DNA of 64,000 nucleotides from Pyxidicoccus caerfyrddinensis (GCF_010894405.1 NZ_JAAIYA010000001.1:552965-616964), one strand, 5' to 3'. Shown: positions 26,685 to 36,083, numbered from the stretch's first letter. Program-made: numbers and translations. The notes: generated by a model from the letters alone, not told the origin.

Positions 26685-29600
26685 ATGCGCACGCGTCATG
26701 GGGTGCTCGGGCTCGTCGTCCTCGGAGCCCTCACGCTCCTGGGCCTGTGGCTGCTACGCGGCGGCGTGCAGTCCCGGTCCGATGCGCCCTCCCCGGCCCG
26801 GGCGGCCCATCCCCAGGGCTCCGCGTCCCTCCACCGTCCGTCCCCCCAGCGCACGGGTGAAGGCCCGCGCCTGCGCGGCACCGTGGTGGACCGCCTGGGT
26901 GCTCCCGTGTCTGGCGCCCGCATCTCCGCCACGTGGCCGGAGCCCGGACAGACGCTGTCGGAGCGGCCCTGTCCCAGGGACGCCTCGGACTCCGAGGACG
27001 CCCCGGGCCAGAAGCTCGCCGACTGCATGCCGCTGGCGAACGACCTCGTCCTGGAGCTCGTCGCCGCGCGCGAGGGCGAGGTCCCCATCCTCGCCGAGGC
27101 CACGACCGCCGACGACGGCACCTTCGTCCTCGAAGGACTGCCCGCGGGCCCGCTGTCGCTCTGGGTGCTGAGCGAGCACGGCGCGGACCTGCGCTCCGGC
27201 ATCCCCGCGGGCACCGAGGGCGTGACGCTCATCATGGGCCGGGGCCGCGTGGTGGAGGGCACCGTCCGTGGCGAAGGCATCCCCCTGGCCGAGGTGCGGG
27301 TGACGGTGTTCGACGCCCGCAACACCCGCTTCTTCGACGCGACCACCGGCGCGGACGGCCGCTTCCGCGTCGGCCCGCTGCCGCATGGCGACCTCTACGT
27401 CTTCGCCGCCCACGAGGGCTGGCTCCCCGCGCTCGTGCCGGCCGACGAGGCGAAGGAGGTGACGCTCCACCGTCCGCGTCCACTCACCGGCCGCGTGGTC
27501 TCCGGCCGGGCCCCCGTGCCGGGCGTGGAGGTGCGCATGCGCCCCAGCGTGGACCTGCCTGGTGCCGCCTGGCGCCTGGCCATCACGGACGCGGAGGGCC
27601 GCTTCACCTTCATGTTGCCCACGGACGACGAGTACACGCTCACCGCCTCGCACGACGGACGGTACGCGCTCGCCCGTGTGGAGCCCGGCGCGTCGCCTCC
27701 CGAGGTCCTCCTGGAGCTGGGCAGCGCCCTCCACGTCGAGGGCCGCGTGTCCGACGACGCACGGCGGCCCGTGGCTGGCGCTCGCGTGGCGCTGTACCCG
27801 GAGGGGGACTCCCCCATGGGACTGGAGACCGTCACGGACACGGAGGGGCGCTACCGCCTGGGCCCCGTGGAGCCCGGCACCTGGGCCTTCGCGCTGCAGG
27901 CCGACCGGTACGTCGACCCACCGGAGAGGCTGACACGCACGCTCGCTCCCGGCATGGGCCCCCTGGACTTCACCCTCGCCCGTGCCAGCGCCATCACCGG
28001 CAACGTCACCGACGCCGAGGGACGTCCCGTGCGGGGAGTCGAGCTGTTCCTCATGCGCCCCACGTCGGACGACGACGAGCGCCAGCTGGAGACGTCGACG
28101 GACGAGGACGGCCGCTTCGTCCTGGACGCGGAGGCTCCCGGGGACTTCGTCGTCGCCGTCCGCGGCTCCGACCACCTCGACGCCACCTTCCCCGTCCGCG
28201 CGCCGTCCGAGGACGTCCACCTCACCCTGCGCTCCGGTGCCTCCGTGAAAGGGAGGGTGGTGGATGCGGACGGCCTCCCACTGGAGAACTTCCTGGTGGA
28301 GCTGCTGGCCCCCGAGCTGGACGAGGAGGTGAACCGGGACGCGTGGACCGACGCGCAGGGCCGCTTCCAGCTCCGGGGCGTGAAGCCCGGCCGCTACGTG
28401 CTGCAGGCGGCGATGGAGGACCAGGGCTTCATGCGCAGGCCCTGGCGTGAGGTGGCGCTGAGCGACGGCGAGCAGGCGGAGGTGGAGCTGCGACTGGCGC
28501 CGGAGCGCAGCCTGTCCGGTGTCGTGGTGGACGGCTCGGGCCAGCCCGTCGACGGAGCCCTCATCCGAATCCATCCTCCCGAGGAGGGAGTGCCACCATG
28601 GAAGCGGGAGGGCCGCAGGCGGATAGACGGACCACCCCGGGGCATCCTCAGCGGCCCGCACGGCCGCTTCACCGTGTGGCACCTGGCGGAGCCCGAGTAC
28701 AACGTGGCCGCGTCGAAGGACGGCTACACCTTCTCCGCCGGGAGCTCGGTGGGGGGCCGGCCCGTGGAGGGCGTGGACCCGCTGCTGTCCAAGGTGGCGC
28801 CATGGCTCCGCGTCGGCCCCGACACGCTCCAGGTGCGCCTGGTGATGGAGCGACGCGCCCACGTCTCCGGCCGGCTCGTCGGCCCCGATGAAGCGCCCCT
28901 CCGCCGCTTCTACTTGAACGACCAGCTCAGGGAGGACCCCACGGGCGCCTTCACCCTGCCCCTGAAGTCAGAGGGGCCCACACGGCTTTCCTTCTATGCG
29001 GCGGGGCTGCCTCCGATGATGCTCGAGGTGGAGCCGCGCGCGGCGGGAGTGGACCTGGACCTGGGCAGCGTCCGGATGCCGGCGGCGCGCACGGTCCGAG
29101 GCCGGGTGCTCGACGCGGAGACGCGGGCCCCGGTGGAAGAAGCCCACGTCTACAGCACCACCCGGCCCGGCAATGGCTCGACGGAGCGCTTCCTGGGGGC
29201 CTCTGACATGACGGACGCGGAGGGGCTCTTCGAGCTGTCCCCCGTGGACACCTCGCACCCCTTCACCCTTCATGTCGTCGCTGAGCGCCGCTATCTGCGG
29301 CGGGAGCTCACCGTGGCCCCGGGAACGGAGACGCTGACGGTGCTGCTGACCCAGGGCGCCGCCGTGGAGGTGACGGTGACGGACCGGAAGGGCCAGCTCC
29401 TCGAGGCGAGCGTCGGGTTCAACTGTGACGTCAGCGGCTCCGTGAGCGGCACCGCCAGGGGAGGACGGCTCGTCCAGCGCGCACTGAGTCCCGGCCCGTG
29501 CACGGTGAGCGTGGAGCTGCCGAGCATGGACGACGGGAGCCACGACCGGGCCCGCTTCCTTCCCCAGCGCGTGGTGGTGCCCGTGAGCGGCCGGCTTCCT

Positions 29601-29927
29601 CTCACCTTCCAAGAGGCCGAGGGCGGTGCCACGGTGAAGCTGCGCGCGCCCGGCGTCAAAGGCTGGAACATCCTCCTGCATCGGGGCAGCGTGCCTCCGC
29701 CAGGGAAGGTCTCGGAGATGCTGCGCCTGATTGCCCTGGACCTGCCTTCCGTGAAGTCAGCGGACGAAGCCACCTTCCTCCATGTGCCCGAGGGCCGGGC
29801 CACTGTCCTCCTCCTGGGTGGCTCGGAGAACGGGACGCAAGTCCACGCCGAGGAGCTGGACATCCCCGCCGGAGGCACGGTGTCGCGCGAGCTCACTCCC
29901 GTGTGGCGACAGGTCAGCGCGGACTGA
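26685..29927 (+). CDS. Giant protein with carboxypeptidase-regulatory-like (CarboxypepD_reg) repeats
   Basis: A 1,080-residue surface or secreted protein. The ATG at 26685 follows GGAGGG and opens a single hydrophobic segment (GVLGLVVLGALTLLGLWLL) that could be an anchor or a signal. About ten to eleven repeats of 80-100 residues then carry the prealbumin-like pattern LRGTVVDRLGAPVSGARI ... ATTADDGTFVLEGLPAGPLSL, GRVSDDARRPVAGARV ... TEGRYRLGPVEPG and so on to the end. This beta-sandwich is common in myxobacterial surface proteins and adhesins. No enzymatic domain is seen. Not obviously in an operon; alone on its strand. Confidence 0.85.
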   Translation: MRTRHGVLGLVVLGALTLLGLWLLRGGVQSRSDAPSPARAAHPQGSASLHRPSPQRTGEGPRLRGTVVDRLGAPVSGARISATWPEPGQTLSERPCPRDASDSEDAPGQKLADCMPLANDLVLELVAAREGEVPILAEATTADDGTFVLEGLPAGPLSLWVLSEHGADLRSGIPAGTEGVTLIMGRGRVVEGTVRGEGIPLAEVRVTVFDARNTRFFDATTGADGRFRVGPLPHGDLYVFAAHEGWLPALVPADEAKEVTLHRPRPLTGRVVSGRAPVPGVEVRMRPSVDLPGAAWRLAITDAEGRFTFMLPTDDEYTLTASHDGRYALARVEPGASPPEVLLELGSALHVEGRVSDDARRPVAGARVALYPEGDSPMGLETVTDTEGRYRLGPVEPGTWAFALQADRYVDPPERLTRTLAPGMGPLDFTLARASAITGNVTDAEGRPVRGVELFLMRPTSDDDERQLETSTDEDGRFVLDAEAPGDFVVAVRGSDHLDATFPVRAPSEDVHLTLRSGASVKGRVVDADGLPLENFLVELLAPELDEEVNRDAWTDAQGRFQLRGVKPGRYVLQAAMEDQGFMRRPWREVALSDGEQAEVELRLAPERSLSGVVVDGSGQPVDGALIRIHPPEEGVPPWKREGRRRIDGPPRGILSGPHGRFTVWHLAEPEYNVAASKDGYTFSAGSSVGGRPVEGVDPLLSKVAPWLRVGPDTLQVRLVMERRAHVSGRLVGPDEAPLRRFYLNDQLREDPTGAFTLPLKSEGPTRLSFYAAGLPPMMLEVEPRAAGVDLDLGSVRMPAARTVRGRVLDAETRAPVEEAHVYSTTRPGNGSTERFLGASDMTDAEGLFELSPVDTSHPFTLHVVAERRYLRRELTVAPGTETLTVLLTQGAAVEVTVTDRKGQLLEASVGFNCDVSGSVSGTARGGRLVQRALSPGPCTVSVELPSMDDGSHDRARFLPQRVVVPVSGRLPLTFQEAEGGATVKLRAPGVKGWNILLHRGSVPPPGKVSEMLRLIALDLPSVKSADEATFLHVPEGRATVLLLGGSENGTQVHAEELDIPAGGTVSRELTPVWRQVSAD

Positions 29928-30036
29928 GCCCCTCGGCGTAGCTGCCGCGCTGCGGTGAGCTACCCGCGCACCCGTGCTTTGCTTGTCCTGGCCCCAAGCT
30001 CACGCGGTTCGCTGAGCGTTTGAGTCCGAGCCGCGA

Positions 30037-31467
30037 TCAATTTGCTGCTTTCTCGAACTTCACGTTCTTCGCTCCCCAGTTCGAGATGCGGAAACCGGTG
30101 ACGATTCCGTTTGAGCTTCGGACGAATTCGATCTGGACGGGGAATTCGATCCTGCCTGAGAACTTGTCCTTCCCCTCGTCGCTGAGGGCGATGTCGCCGT
30201 ATCTGAGGTGGGAGAGGAGCAATCTTCCGCTCGCGACTTTCGCGCGGTACGCCGTGTCCAATTCGGCGTTGTAGAACCTGCCTTCGAAATCCCGCAGGCT
30301 GGCATTCGGAGCGACCGTCGGCCTGTTCGCAGCCGGCGCGGCGTTCGGGGCGGGTGCGGGCTGAAGATCTTTCAGATACATTTCGGCGATCTTCATGCTG
30401 GTGTCCGCGTTCAGGTAATGTTCGTCGTTGCTCAACGCAATGACGCTCAATCGCTGCTCAGGGAAGCGCCCGAGAAAAGATCGAAACGCGGCCGCATGCC
30501 CGCCGTGGCTGTAACGCTTGACGCCCCTCTCGTTCCAGAGGATCTGCCCTTTCGCGTGGTAGCCTGGTTTACCGTCGGAGACCGCGAAAACGACCCGCTC
30601 GCCGTTGTCGAGCAGCGACGGTTCGTCGAACCTGCGTATCAACTCGGCATCGCCGACGACCGGTTTCTCGAAATTCAGCACCCATTTCGCCATGTCCTCC
30701 ACGGTGGTGTAGAGATTTGACGGGCCGTCGACCGAGTTGGTCAGGGGCATTTTCTTGTAGGTGCCGCTGACCAATTCGTAAGAGTCCGCTCGATTCCGGA
30801 CGAGCTTTTCGTAGTCGTCGTAGAACTGCGTATCGCTCATCCCGAGCGGTTCGAAGATGTTCTTCTTCGTGTACGCGGCGAACGACTGCCCGCTCGTTCG
30901 CCTGACAATTTCCGCCAGCAGCGTGTAGCCGGAATTGCTGTAGAGGTACTGGCTGCCGGGCTCGAAGTTCAACTCCTTTTGCCGGCTCAACATCCTGAGG
31001 ACCTGCTCCGTCGTGGTGGCGTCGGCGGACTGCCATCCGGCCAGGCTCATCACCGCGGATTGGTCTTTGACGCCGCTCGTGTGTGCGAGCAGGTGTTTTA
31101 TCCTGACCGTTTTGCCGTAGGCCGGTAGTTCCGGAATGTATTTCCTGACGTCATCTTCGAGCGAGACCTTGCCTTGCTTCTCCAAAAGGTAGATCGCGAA
31201 AGCGGTGAACTGCTTTGAAACCGAGGCGATCTGAAACACCGTCGTCGTGGTGATCGGCACGTCGAGCTCGAGATTGGCCGTTCCGTAGCCTTTCTTGAAG
31301 ACCATTTTCCCGTCTTTGACGACCGCCACCGCGACCCCGGGCGTCGAGGCGTTGTAGTTGGAGAATATCCGGTCGATCTCCCCGCTGACGTCCGCACCGT
31401 TCGGTTGCCCGAGAGCGGGTGAGGCGGCGATGAAAAGCAATGCAATGGAAAAGAGCGTTCCAGGCAT
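30037..31467 (-). CDS. Class C beta-lactamase-fold serine hydrolase, secreted
   Basis: A 476-residue penicillin-binding-protein-like serine hydrolase. From M at 31467 it has a signal peptide (LFSIALLFIAASPALG). Motifs are Ser82-Val-Ser-Lys85 (SxxK), Tyr176-Ser-Asn178 (YxN) and His321-Gly-Gly323 (in place of the KTG box), the class C/esterase arrangement. Residues about 370-390 are a Pro/Ala linker; the last 80 residues form a small domain (DFEGRFYNAELDT) typical of the second domain of these hydrolases. GC is visibly lower than the flanks, consistent with transfer. The start is uncertain: the frame opens upstream to 31530 and beyond, and that part (residues IKKQIVSSLSVIGL upstream of the GTG) looks like a second signal-peptide-like stretch. 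Substrate is unknown (beta-lactam, D-amino-acid peptide or ester). Confidence 0.83.
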   Translation of the reverse strand: MPGTLFSIALLFIAASPALGQPNGADVSGEIDRIFSNYNASTPGVAVAVVKDGKMVFKKGYGTANLELDVPITTTTVFQIASVSKQFTAFAIYLLEKQGKVSLEDDVRKYIPELPAYGKTVRIKHLLAHTSGVKDQSAVMSLAGWQSADATTTEQVLRMLSRQKELNFEPGSQYLYSNSGYTLLAEIVRRTSGQSFAAYTKKNIFEPLGMSDTQFYDDYEKLVRNRADSYELVSGTYKKMPLTNSVDGPSNLYTTVEDMAKWVLNFEKPVVGDAELIRRFDEPSLLDNGERVVFAVSDGKPGYHAKGQILWNERGVKRYSHGGHAAAFRSFLGRFPEQRLSVIALSNDEHYLNADTSMKIAEMYLKDLQPAPAPNAAPAANRPTVAPNASLRDFEGRFYNAELDTAYRAKVASGRLLLSHLRYGDIALSDEGKDKFSGRIEFPVQIEFVRSSNGIVTGFRISNWGAKNVKFEKAAN

Positions 31468-31707
31468 TCGGGGTCTGGTCGGGCGAGCGGCCAGTGACGA
31501 GCCGATGTGGGCCAGCCCGGGAAGGGTCACCAGGCCGATGACGCTCAGGGACGAGACGATCTGCTTCTTGATGGGGGCCTCCGTTGTGGGTGCTGCGAGG
31601 CACTGTGCCTGTCCGCCAGCGGCCCGTGCGGCCCGTTCAGCCAGCCAGCAGCTCCGTGCAGCGAACGGGCCCTCCGCTGCGGCGAACGGGCCCTGGTCCG
31701 CGGGCCG

Positions 31708-32250
31708 TCAGCGAAGGTGCGGGAATCCAGTAACCGCGTCGAGGATGTCCGCCGCCGCATAGCCCGCGTACCCGATCGCCACATCGAGGAAGGCGTCGCA
31801 CTCGATGCTCGGGTAGTACGTCAGGAAGGCGGTGCGCGGCTGCTCGGGGGCGTAGGGCGGTGCCTGCACGACCTCGAAGGCACCATTCGCCGTCAGTGCC
31901 TGGCTGATGGCCTGGGTCAGGTCCGAACCGAGCTGGCGCGGATACGCCCCTTGCAGCGCAGTGAACTCGGCGGACTTGGGGGAGTCGTTGGTCTTCGCCG
32001 TCAGCGCCCCATAGGGGAGGTCATTGTTCGTATGCCTCAAGATGTTCTCACGGCTCAAGATGTCCACGCGGTACAGATGCGGCGAGTTCGCCGTCACGAT
32101 GGCAATCTTTCGCACGTGGGCGCTGGCTTCCTTGTTGAACGGCTGCATCTCAACCGAGTGGCCGCCTGCCAGGAACGGGGTGAAAGGCATTAGCGTGACA
32201 CAGCCCGTCAAGCTCAGTACTGCGCACACGACGATGAATCGGAATGGCAA
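31708..32250 (-). CDS. Lipoprotein of unknown function
   Basis: A 180-residue protein with lipobox SLTGC near residue 15. The most convincing start is a TTG at 32250 preceded by AGGGG, because the frame from 32391 adds 47 residues without signal-peptide character. After the lipobox come a short hydrophobic-poor sequence (HVRKIAIVTANSPHLYRVD) and a C-terminal half with the conserved-looking YPRQLGSDLTQAISQALTANGAFEVVQAPPY, as in GNA1162- or CsgG-like outer-membrane lipoproteins where a putative nucleotide or peptide binding surface is unknown. No family match is certain. It ends 241 bp before the hydrolase gene. Confidence 0.55.
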   Translation of the reverse strand: MPFRFIVVCAVLSLTGCVTLMPFTPFLAGGHSVEMQPFNKEASAHVRKIAIVTANSPHLYRVDILSRENILRHTNNDLPYGALTAKTNDSPKSAEFTALQGAYPRQLGSDLTQAISQALTANGAFEVVQAPPYAPEQPRTAFLTYYPSIECDAFLDVAIGYAGYAAADILDAVTGFPHLR

Positions 32251-32400
32251 TTGCGTCCCCTGGTAAAGAAGAGCAGGTCCCTTGTGGGCCCCTCGCTCGA
32301 AGTCGGCCGGTCCGGTTTGTAGAACACCTCCATGTGCTCGAACAACGCACGGCGGCGCGTGGCACCTTCGCGCGCCGCCAGTCCCGGACACAGCGATGCC

Positions 32401-32994
32401 CTACCCCGCCCAACCCGCCGCTTCGCTCGCCGTCGCCCTCGCCAACCGGGCGGCCGCCGCCGGATCCACCCGCGCCGTGACGAGCACGCCAATCACCGCG
32501 CCCACCAGCAACTCCACGCGGCGGGCCACCGTCTTCCGAGGCAGCGTCCCCGCCCGCGCGGCCCCCTCCAACGCCCGCGTCAGGTGTCCGTGCAACAGGG
32601 TGCGGTAGTCCTCCACGGCCTGGTGCGCGGCCTCGTCGTGCGGCGCCAGCTCCGTGGCGGTGTTGACGAGCAGGCACCCGCGCCGCGTCAGGGCCGGCGG
32701 CGCGGTCCCCATCGTCGTCGCGAGCGCTTCGAAGTAGGTCGTCACCTGCTCCAGCCCGGGCGCGCCCGTGGAGAAGACACCCAGCCGGGGCGTGATGACC
32801 TCCCGCAGGTACAGCGCGATCGCCCGTGAGAACAACCCCCGCTTGCTCTCGAACGCCTGGTACAGGCTGGAGCGGCTCAGCCCCGTCGCCGCCTCCAGGT
32901 CCGCCAGCGACGTGGCCTCGTAGCCACGGGACCAGAACACCCCCAGCGCCGCACGCACCGCCACCGTCTCGTCGAACTCACGCGTGCGAGCCAC
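32401..32994 (-). CDS. TetR-family transcriptional repressor
   Basis: A 197-residue regulator starting at GTG 32994, with GGAGG 5 bp upstream. Helix-turn-helix residues are about 11-50 (AVRAALGVFWSRGYEATSLA, LEAATGLSRSSLYQAFESKR). The C-terminal ligand domain is alanine- and leucine-rich and ends in RATASEAAGWAG. Divergent from the DUF1304 gene with a 92-bp spacer that carries nested palindromes, so it probably represses that gene and itself. Ligand unknown. Confidence 0.92.
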   Translation of the reverse strand: MARTREFDETVAVRAALGVFWSRGYEATSLADLEAATGLSRSSLYQAFESKRGLFSRAIALYLREVITPRLGVFSTGAPGLEQVTTYFEALATTMGTAPPALTRRGCLLVNTATELAPHDEAAHQAVEDYRTLLHGHLTRALEGAARAGTLPRKTVARRVELLVGAVIGVLVTARVDPAAAARLARATASEAAGWAG

Positions 32995-33010
32995 GTCACC
33001 CTCCTTGACA

Positions 33011-33060
33011 ATTCTGAACCGAACGTTCCAATATTGATTCGGAACTGATTGGTTCAGAAT
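33011..33060. promoter_or_regulatory. Nested palindromes, likely TetR operator
   Basis: ATTCTGAACC (33011-33020) and GGTTCAGAAT (33051-33060) are perfect 10-bp arms. GTTCC (33025-33029) and GGAAC (33041-33045) are nested inside, in the same symmetry. A TTGACA box precedes them at 33005-33010. The element occupies most of the spacer between the divergent TetR and DUF1304 genes and is AT-rich compared with its surroundings, as expected for an operator. Confidence 0.7.
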
Positions 33061-33086
33061 AGCCGCAACTCGGGAGGGGAGTCACC

Positions 33087-33464
33087 ATGTCGCTGTTGGC
33101 CCAGGTCTTCGCGCTCATCGCCGCCGCCATCCATGTGCTGTTCTTCGTGATGGAGAGCATCGTCTTCTCGCAGCCGAAGGTGTGGCGGCGCTTCGGGCTG
33201 AAGTCGCAGGCGGACGCGGACGTGATGCGGCCGATGGCGCTCAACCAGGGCTTCTACAACCTGTTCCTCGCGCTGGGCGTCTTCGTGGGCGTGGCGCTCA
33301 CGTACACCGGAGCAGTCACCTCGGGAGTGGCGGCCGTCGTCTTCGGCTGCGCGTGCATGGTGCTGGCGGCCCTGGTGCTGGTGGCGTCCAATCGCCGCTT
33401 CTTCACCGCGAGCCTCGTCCAGGGCGCCCTGCCGCTGCTGGCGCTCCTGCTCATCGCCTTTTAG
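33087..33464 (+). CDS. DUF1304-family four-TM membrane protein
   Basis: A 125-residue protein with four hydrophobic segments (LLAQVFALIAAAIHVLFFVM, LFLALGVFVGVALTYTG, GVAAVVFGCACMVLAALVLV, LVQGALPLLALLLIAF). The order and the motif MESIVFSQPKVWRRFG after the first segment match the DUF1304 family of small inner-membrane proteins of unknown function. The start has GGGAGG 10 bp upstream. Divergent from TetR. Confidence 0.85.
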   Translation: MSLLAQVFALIAAAIHVLFFVMESIVFSQPKVWRRFGLKSQADADVMRPMALNQGFYNLFLALGVFVGVALTYTGAVTSGVAAVVFGCACMVLAALVLVASNRRFFTASLVQGALPLLALLLIAF

Positions 33465-33481
33465 GGCCGGGCGACGGCTGT

Positions 33482-35101
33482 CTACGGCTCATCGAAGAGG
33501 AGCAGTCCGCGCGACGTGTCCACCACGTAGATATGTCCATCACCGGGCACGCGCATTCCAATCGCTCCGTCGTACATGCCATCCGCGCGGCCCGGGTCAG
33601 ACTCGCGGAAGGTGTTGAAGTACGCCACCTCGCGGGGCCGTGTGGGGTCCGCCACGTCGAGCACGCGCACGCCCTCGTGGTAGTACGCGACGTACAGGCG
33701 CGTGCCCACGAGCACCATGTTGTGGATGGAGGTGAGGCCGCGCAGCTTGTACTCGCCCACCTTGGCGATGCCCGCGGGGTGGGTGACGTCCAGCACGCGC
33801 AGGTGCGCGCCGAGCGTCTCGCCGCCCTCGAACGCGACGGTGCGGCCATTGAAAGTGCCCACCGCGTTGGCGTGGCTGTACGAGTACCCGTAGGTGTACC
33901 GGCCCAGCAGCGTCGGCGTCGTGCCCGTGACGTCCACGGCGAGGAAGCCGTTCTCGGTGTGGTTGATGTAGAGCCGGCCGCCGTACGCGAAGGCGTCATG
34001 CGGGTAGCCCGTCCCGTTGGGATAGGCGTAGCGCATGACCAGCTGCGGCTCGAGCGGATTGGCGAGGTCGAAGATGAGCGTCTCGCGAGTCGAGGGCGCC
34101 ATGGCGTACAGCCGGCTCCCCTCCACGAACACGGTGTGCACGTTGAGGGTGCCGGTGATGCCGGGCACGTTGGCCCTGCGCACGAAGGCGGGCCGGGCCG
34201 GGTCGGTGATGTCGTAGACGAGCACGCCCGAGGCGCCGCTGGCGATGTAGAGCGCGTTGTCCTTCGCCCAGACGCCATTCCAGTAGGAGTCATTGGGCCG
34301 GTCCAGGGACGCGAGCTGCACGGGATTGCGCGCGTCGCTCACGTCGAAGACGGTGAGGCCGCCGGGCTGTGTCTGGGTGGGAACGGAGACGACGTAGGCA
34401 TGGCCCTTGGTGACGTACACGTCGACGGGGAGGCCGCGGTCCACGCGGGACTCGGAGATGCGCTGGAGGCCGGAGGACTCGGACTCGCCCTCGCGCCACG
34501 TCATGCGCTCGGCGCGGAAGGTGGCGCGGTAGCGCAGCTGGCCATTGCGGCACCACGACAGGCAGCCGGTGAGCGTGCGCGGCCCCGTCGCCTTGCAGCC
34601 GGCGAAGGTGAAGCGGTCCACCGTCGTGCTGCCGCGCTGCTGCTGGGACGACACGATGAACGTCCCGGTGTCCACGCGGGACAAGGAGGCCGGCTGCCCC
34701 ACGACGCGCAGGGGCTGCCCGGCCGCGTCGAATTGGAAGCCGCCGCTGCCCGGGGCGATGTCCACGCCGCCCGTGTTGTTGGGGACCTCGTAGCGAAGCT
34801 CCGCGCGGTAGATGGCGCCCGCGCGCTCCAGCCCCGCGAGCGAGGCGCTGTCACAGCGCGACAGGTCGAAGGTGGGCTCGGAGCCGCACTCGGCGCCGCT
34901 GCTGGCGGACACGGAGCACTCGGCGAGGGCGCCGGGGTCCACCCACTCGCCGTCCTCCCGCAGCGGCGTCCAGGGGCCGTCGTAGGTGACGGTGTCCGGG
35001 TCGGGTTGCGGCGGCGGCACCTCCGTCGAGTCATTCGAGCAGGAGGACAGCGACGCGGCACAGGCGAGCGCGAACAGCAGTCGCGCGGCACGGACAGACA
35101 T
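33482..35101 (-). CDS. LVIVD-repeat lipoprotein
   Basis: A 539-residue lipoprotein (MSVRAARLLFALACAASLSSC), anchored through Cys21. The start is the ATG at 35101; the annotated longer frame from 35227 adds 42 residues without support. After a variable N-terminal region with several cysteines, the rest is built of LVIVD-type beta-propeller repeats recognisable by blocks like GGLTVFDVSDARNPVQLASL, GVLVYDITDPARPAFVRRA and GVRVLDVADPTRPREVAYFN. Such propellers often bind other proteins at the cell surface. A degenerate copy of its C-terminus is present upstream at 35235. It ends 17 bp after the convergent DUF1304 gene. Confidence 0.82.
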   Translation of the reverse strand: MSVRAARLLFALACAASLSSCSNDSTEVPPPQPDPDTVTYDGPWTPLREDGEWVDPGALAECSVSASSGAECGSEPTFDLSRCDSASLAGLERAGAIYRAELRYEVPNNTGGVDIAPGSGGFQFDAAGQPLRVVGQPASLSRVDTGTFIVSSQQQRGSTTVDRFTFAGCKATGPRTLTGCLSWCRNGQLRYRATFRAERMTWREGESESSGLQRISESRVDRGLPVDVYVTKGHAYVVSVPTQTQPGGLTVFDVSDARNPVQLASLDRPNDSYWNGVWAKDNALYIASGASGVLVYDITDPARPAFVRRANVPGITGTLNVHTVFVEGSRLYAMAPSTRETLIFDLANPLEPQLVMRYAYPNGTGYPHDAFAYGGRLYINHTENGFLAVDVTGTTPTLLGRYTYGYSYSHANAVGTFNGRTVAFEGGETLGAHLRVLDVTHPAGIAKVGEYKLRGLTSIHNMVLVGTRLYVAYYHEGVRVLDVADPTRPREVAYFNTFRESDPGRADGMYDGAIGMRVPGDGHIYVVDTSRGLLLFDEP

Positions 35102-35234
35102 GGGTGGGGTCCTCTTCTGCCCGCCACCGTCCGGCGGGCGCACGGCGGGGAGCTTAGAGGCCTCCGGGTGCGTCGGGAAGCGACGTCCCGCCCGGGGGGG
35201 AGCTGGCGGACAGGTGCCCGCTTCCACCGCGCGT

Positions 35235-35333
35235 CTACGGCCCGTTGAAGCTGCGCAGGCCGCGCGAGGAGTCCACGAGGTACACGGCTCCGTCGCCAGG
35301 CACTCGGATGCCGAAGGCGCCCTGGATGCGCAT
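35235..35333 (-). pseudogene. C-terminal remnant of an LVIVD-repeat paralogue
   Basis: Reading the minus strand from 35333 gives MRIQGAFGIRVPGDGAVYLV followed by DSSRGLRSFNGP and a stop at 35235. This matches the end of the neighbouring lipoprotein (GAIGMRVPGDGHIYVV then DTSRGLLLFDEP). Only about 32 residues remain and no upstream frame continues, so this is the 3' end of a deleted or replaced second copy, 133 bp upstream of the intact gene. Confidence 0.75.
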
Positions 35334-35378
35334 GACGCAACACCGCGCTGCGACGCCTCGCCGCGTCATGCAACTGAA

Positions 35379-35408
35379 TTGTATTTGCTCCCGGACTGGG
35401 TGTATTTA
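35379..35408 (+). promoter_or_regulatory. Putative sigma-70-like promoter
   Basis: TTGTAT (35379-35384) and TATTTA (35403-35408) separated by 18 bases lie in an AT-rich patch, unusual for this genome, 48 bp before the lipoprotein at 35457. Confidence 0.35.
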
Positions 35409-35456
35409 TTCACACGCAGTGAGTGTCGTCGTGAGTCCACTCCTCAGGAGGACCGT

Positions 35457-35870
35457 ATGCCCCGAAGCGCCCCGTCCCGTCTGAACCCGCTGTCCATCCT
35501 CTCGCTCCTCGCCCTCGTTGCGGCCTGTGGCCCCGCGGAGGAGCCGCTCACCTCGGACTCCCCCGAGGCGGAGTCCGCACGGGTCCTCATGCCGTCGGAG
35601 GTCTCCGGAGCCTACGCGTCAGTCGCCGCGGAGGACGAAGCAGGCGCGCTGGACGAGGCCATGAAAGGCGAGGGCTCCGAGCAGACCCTCGGCAGCCACT
35701 ACTGCTGCCAGATTACGTGGTTCGAGGATCCGCAGCCGTTCCAGTGCATCGGCTACAAGACGTATAAGGCGTGGGCGGTGTCGAAGTGCGCCGCCACGTC
35801 CGCGAGCATCCCCGGGACGTACCCGACGCTCGCCTCCGGGCAGTGCAGCAGCTACGTCTTCTGCAACTAG
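35457..35870 (+). CDS. Small cysteine-rich lipoprotein
   Basis: A 137-residue lipoprotein. The ATG at 35457 is 5 bp after AGGAGG. The signal sequence (LSILSLLALVAAC) ends at a type II lipobox, Cys24. The mature part starts with an acidic linker (TSDSPEAESARVL and SVAAEDEAGALDEA) and ends in a domain with six cysteines (HYCCQITWFED, QCIGYKTYK, SKCAATS, GQCSSYVFCN), suggesting disulfides. No family recognised. Such small Cys-rich lipoproteins are abundant in myxobacteria. Confidence 0.7.
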   Translation: MPRSAPSRLNPLSILSLLALVAACGPAEEPLTSDSPEAESARVLMPSEVSGAYASVAAEDEAGALDEAMKGEGSEQTLGSHYCCQITWFEDPQPFQCIGYKTYKAWAVSKCAATSASIPGTYPTLASGQCSSYVFCN

Positions 35871-36083
35871 CGCGTCGCATGGGGTGAGGGGCACCTGCAC
35901 TCCACGTCCACTCCCCCGGCAGGACCTGCCAGGGGAGTCGCCGTCGTAACCGCCCCCACGGGCTTCGTACCGGACACGTCGCGAAGGCCTCAGGGACACT
36001 GGAATGGCGCGCACCCCGCCGGGGGTTTGACAGCGCGCCACTGCCCCTGGAAGGCTCCGCGCCCTTGCTTGGGGGAATGCGTG

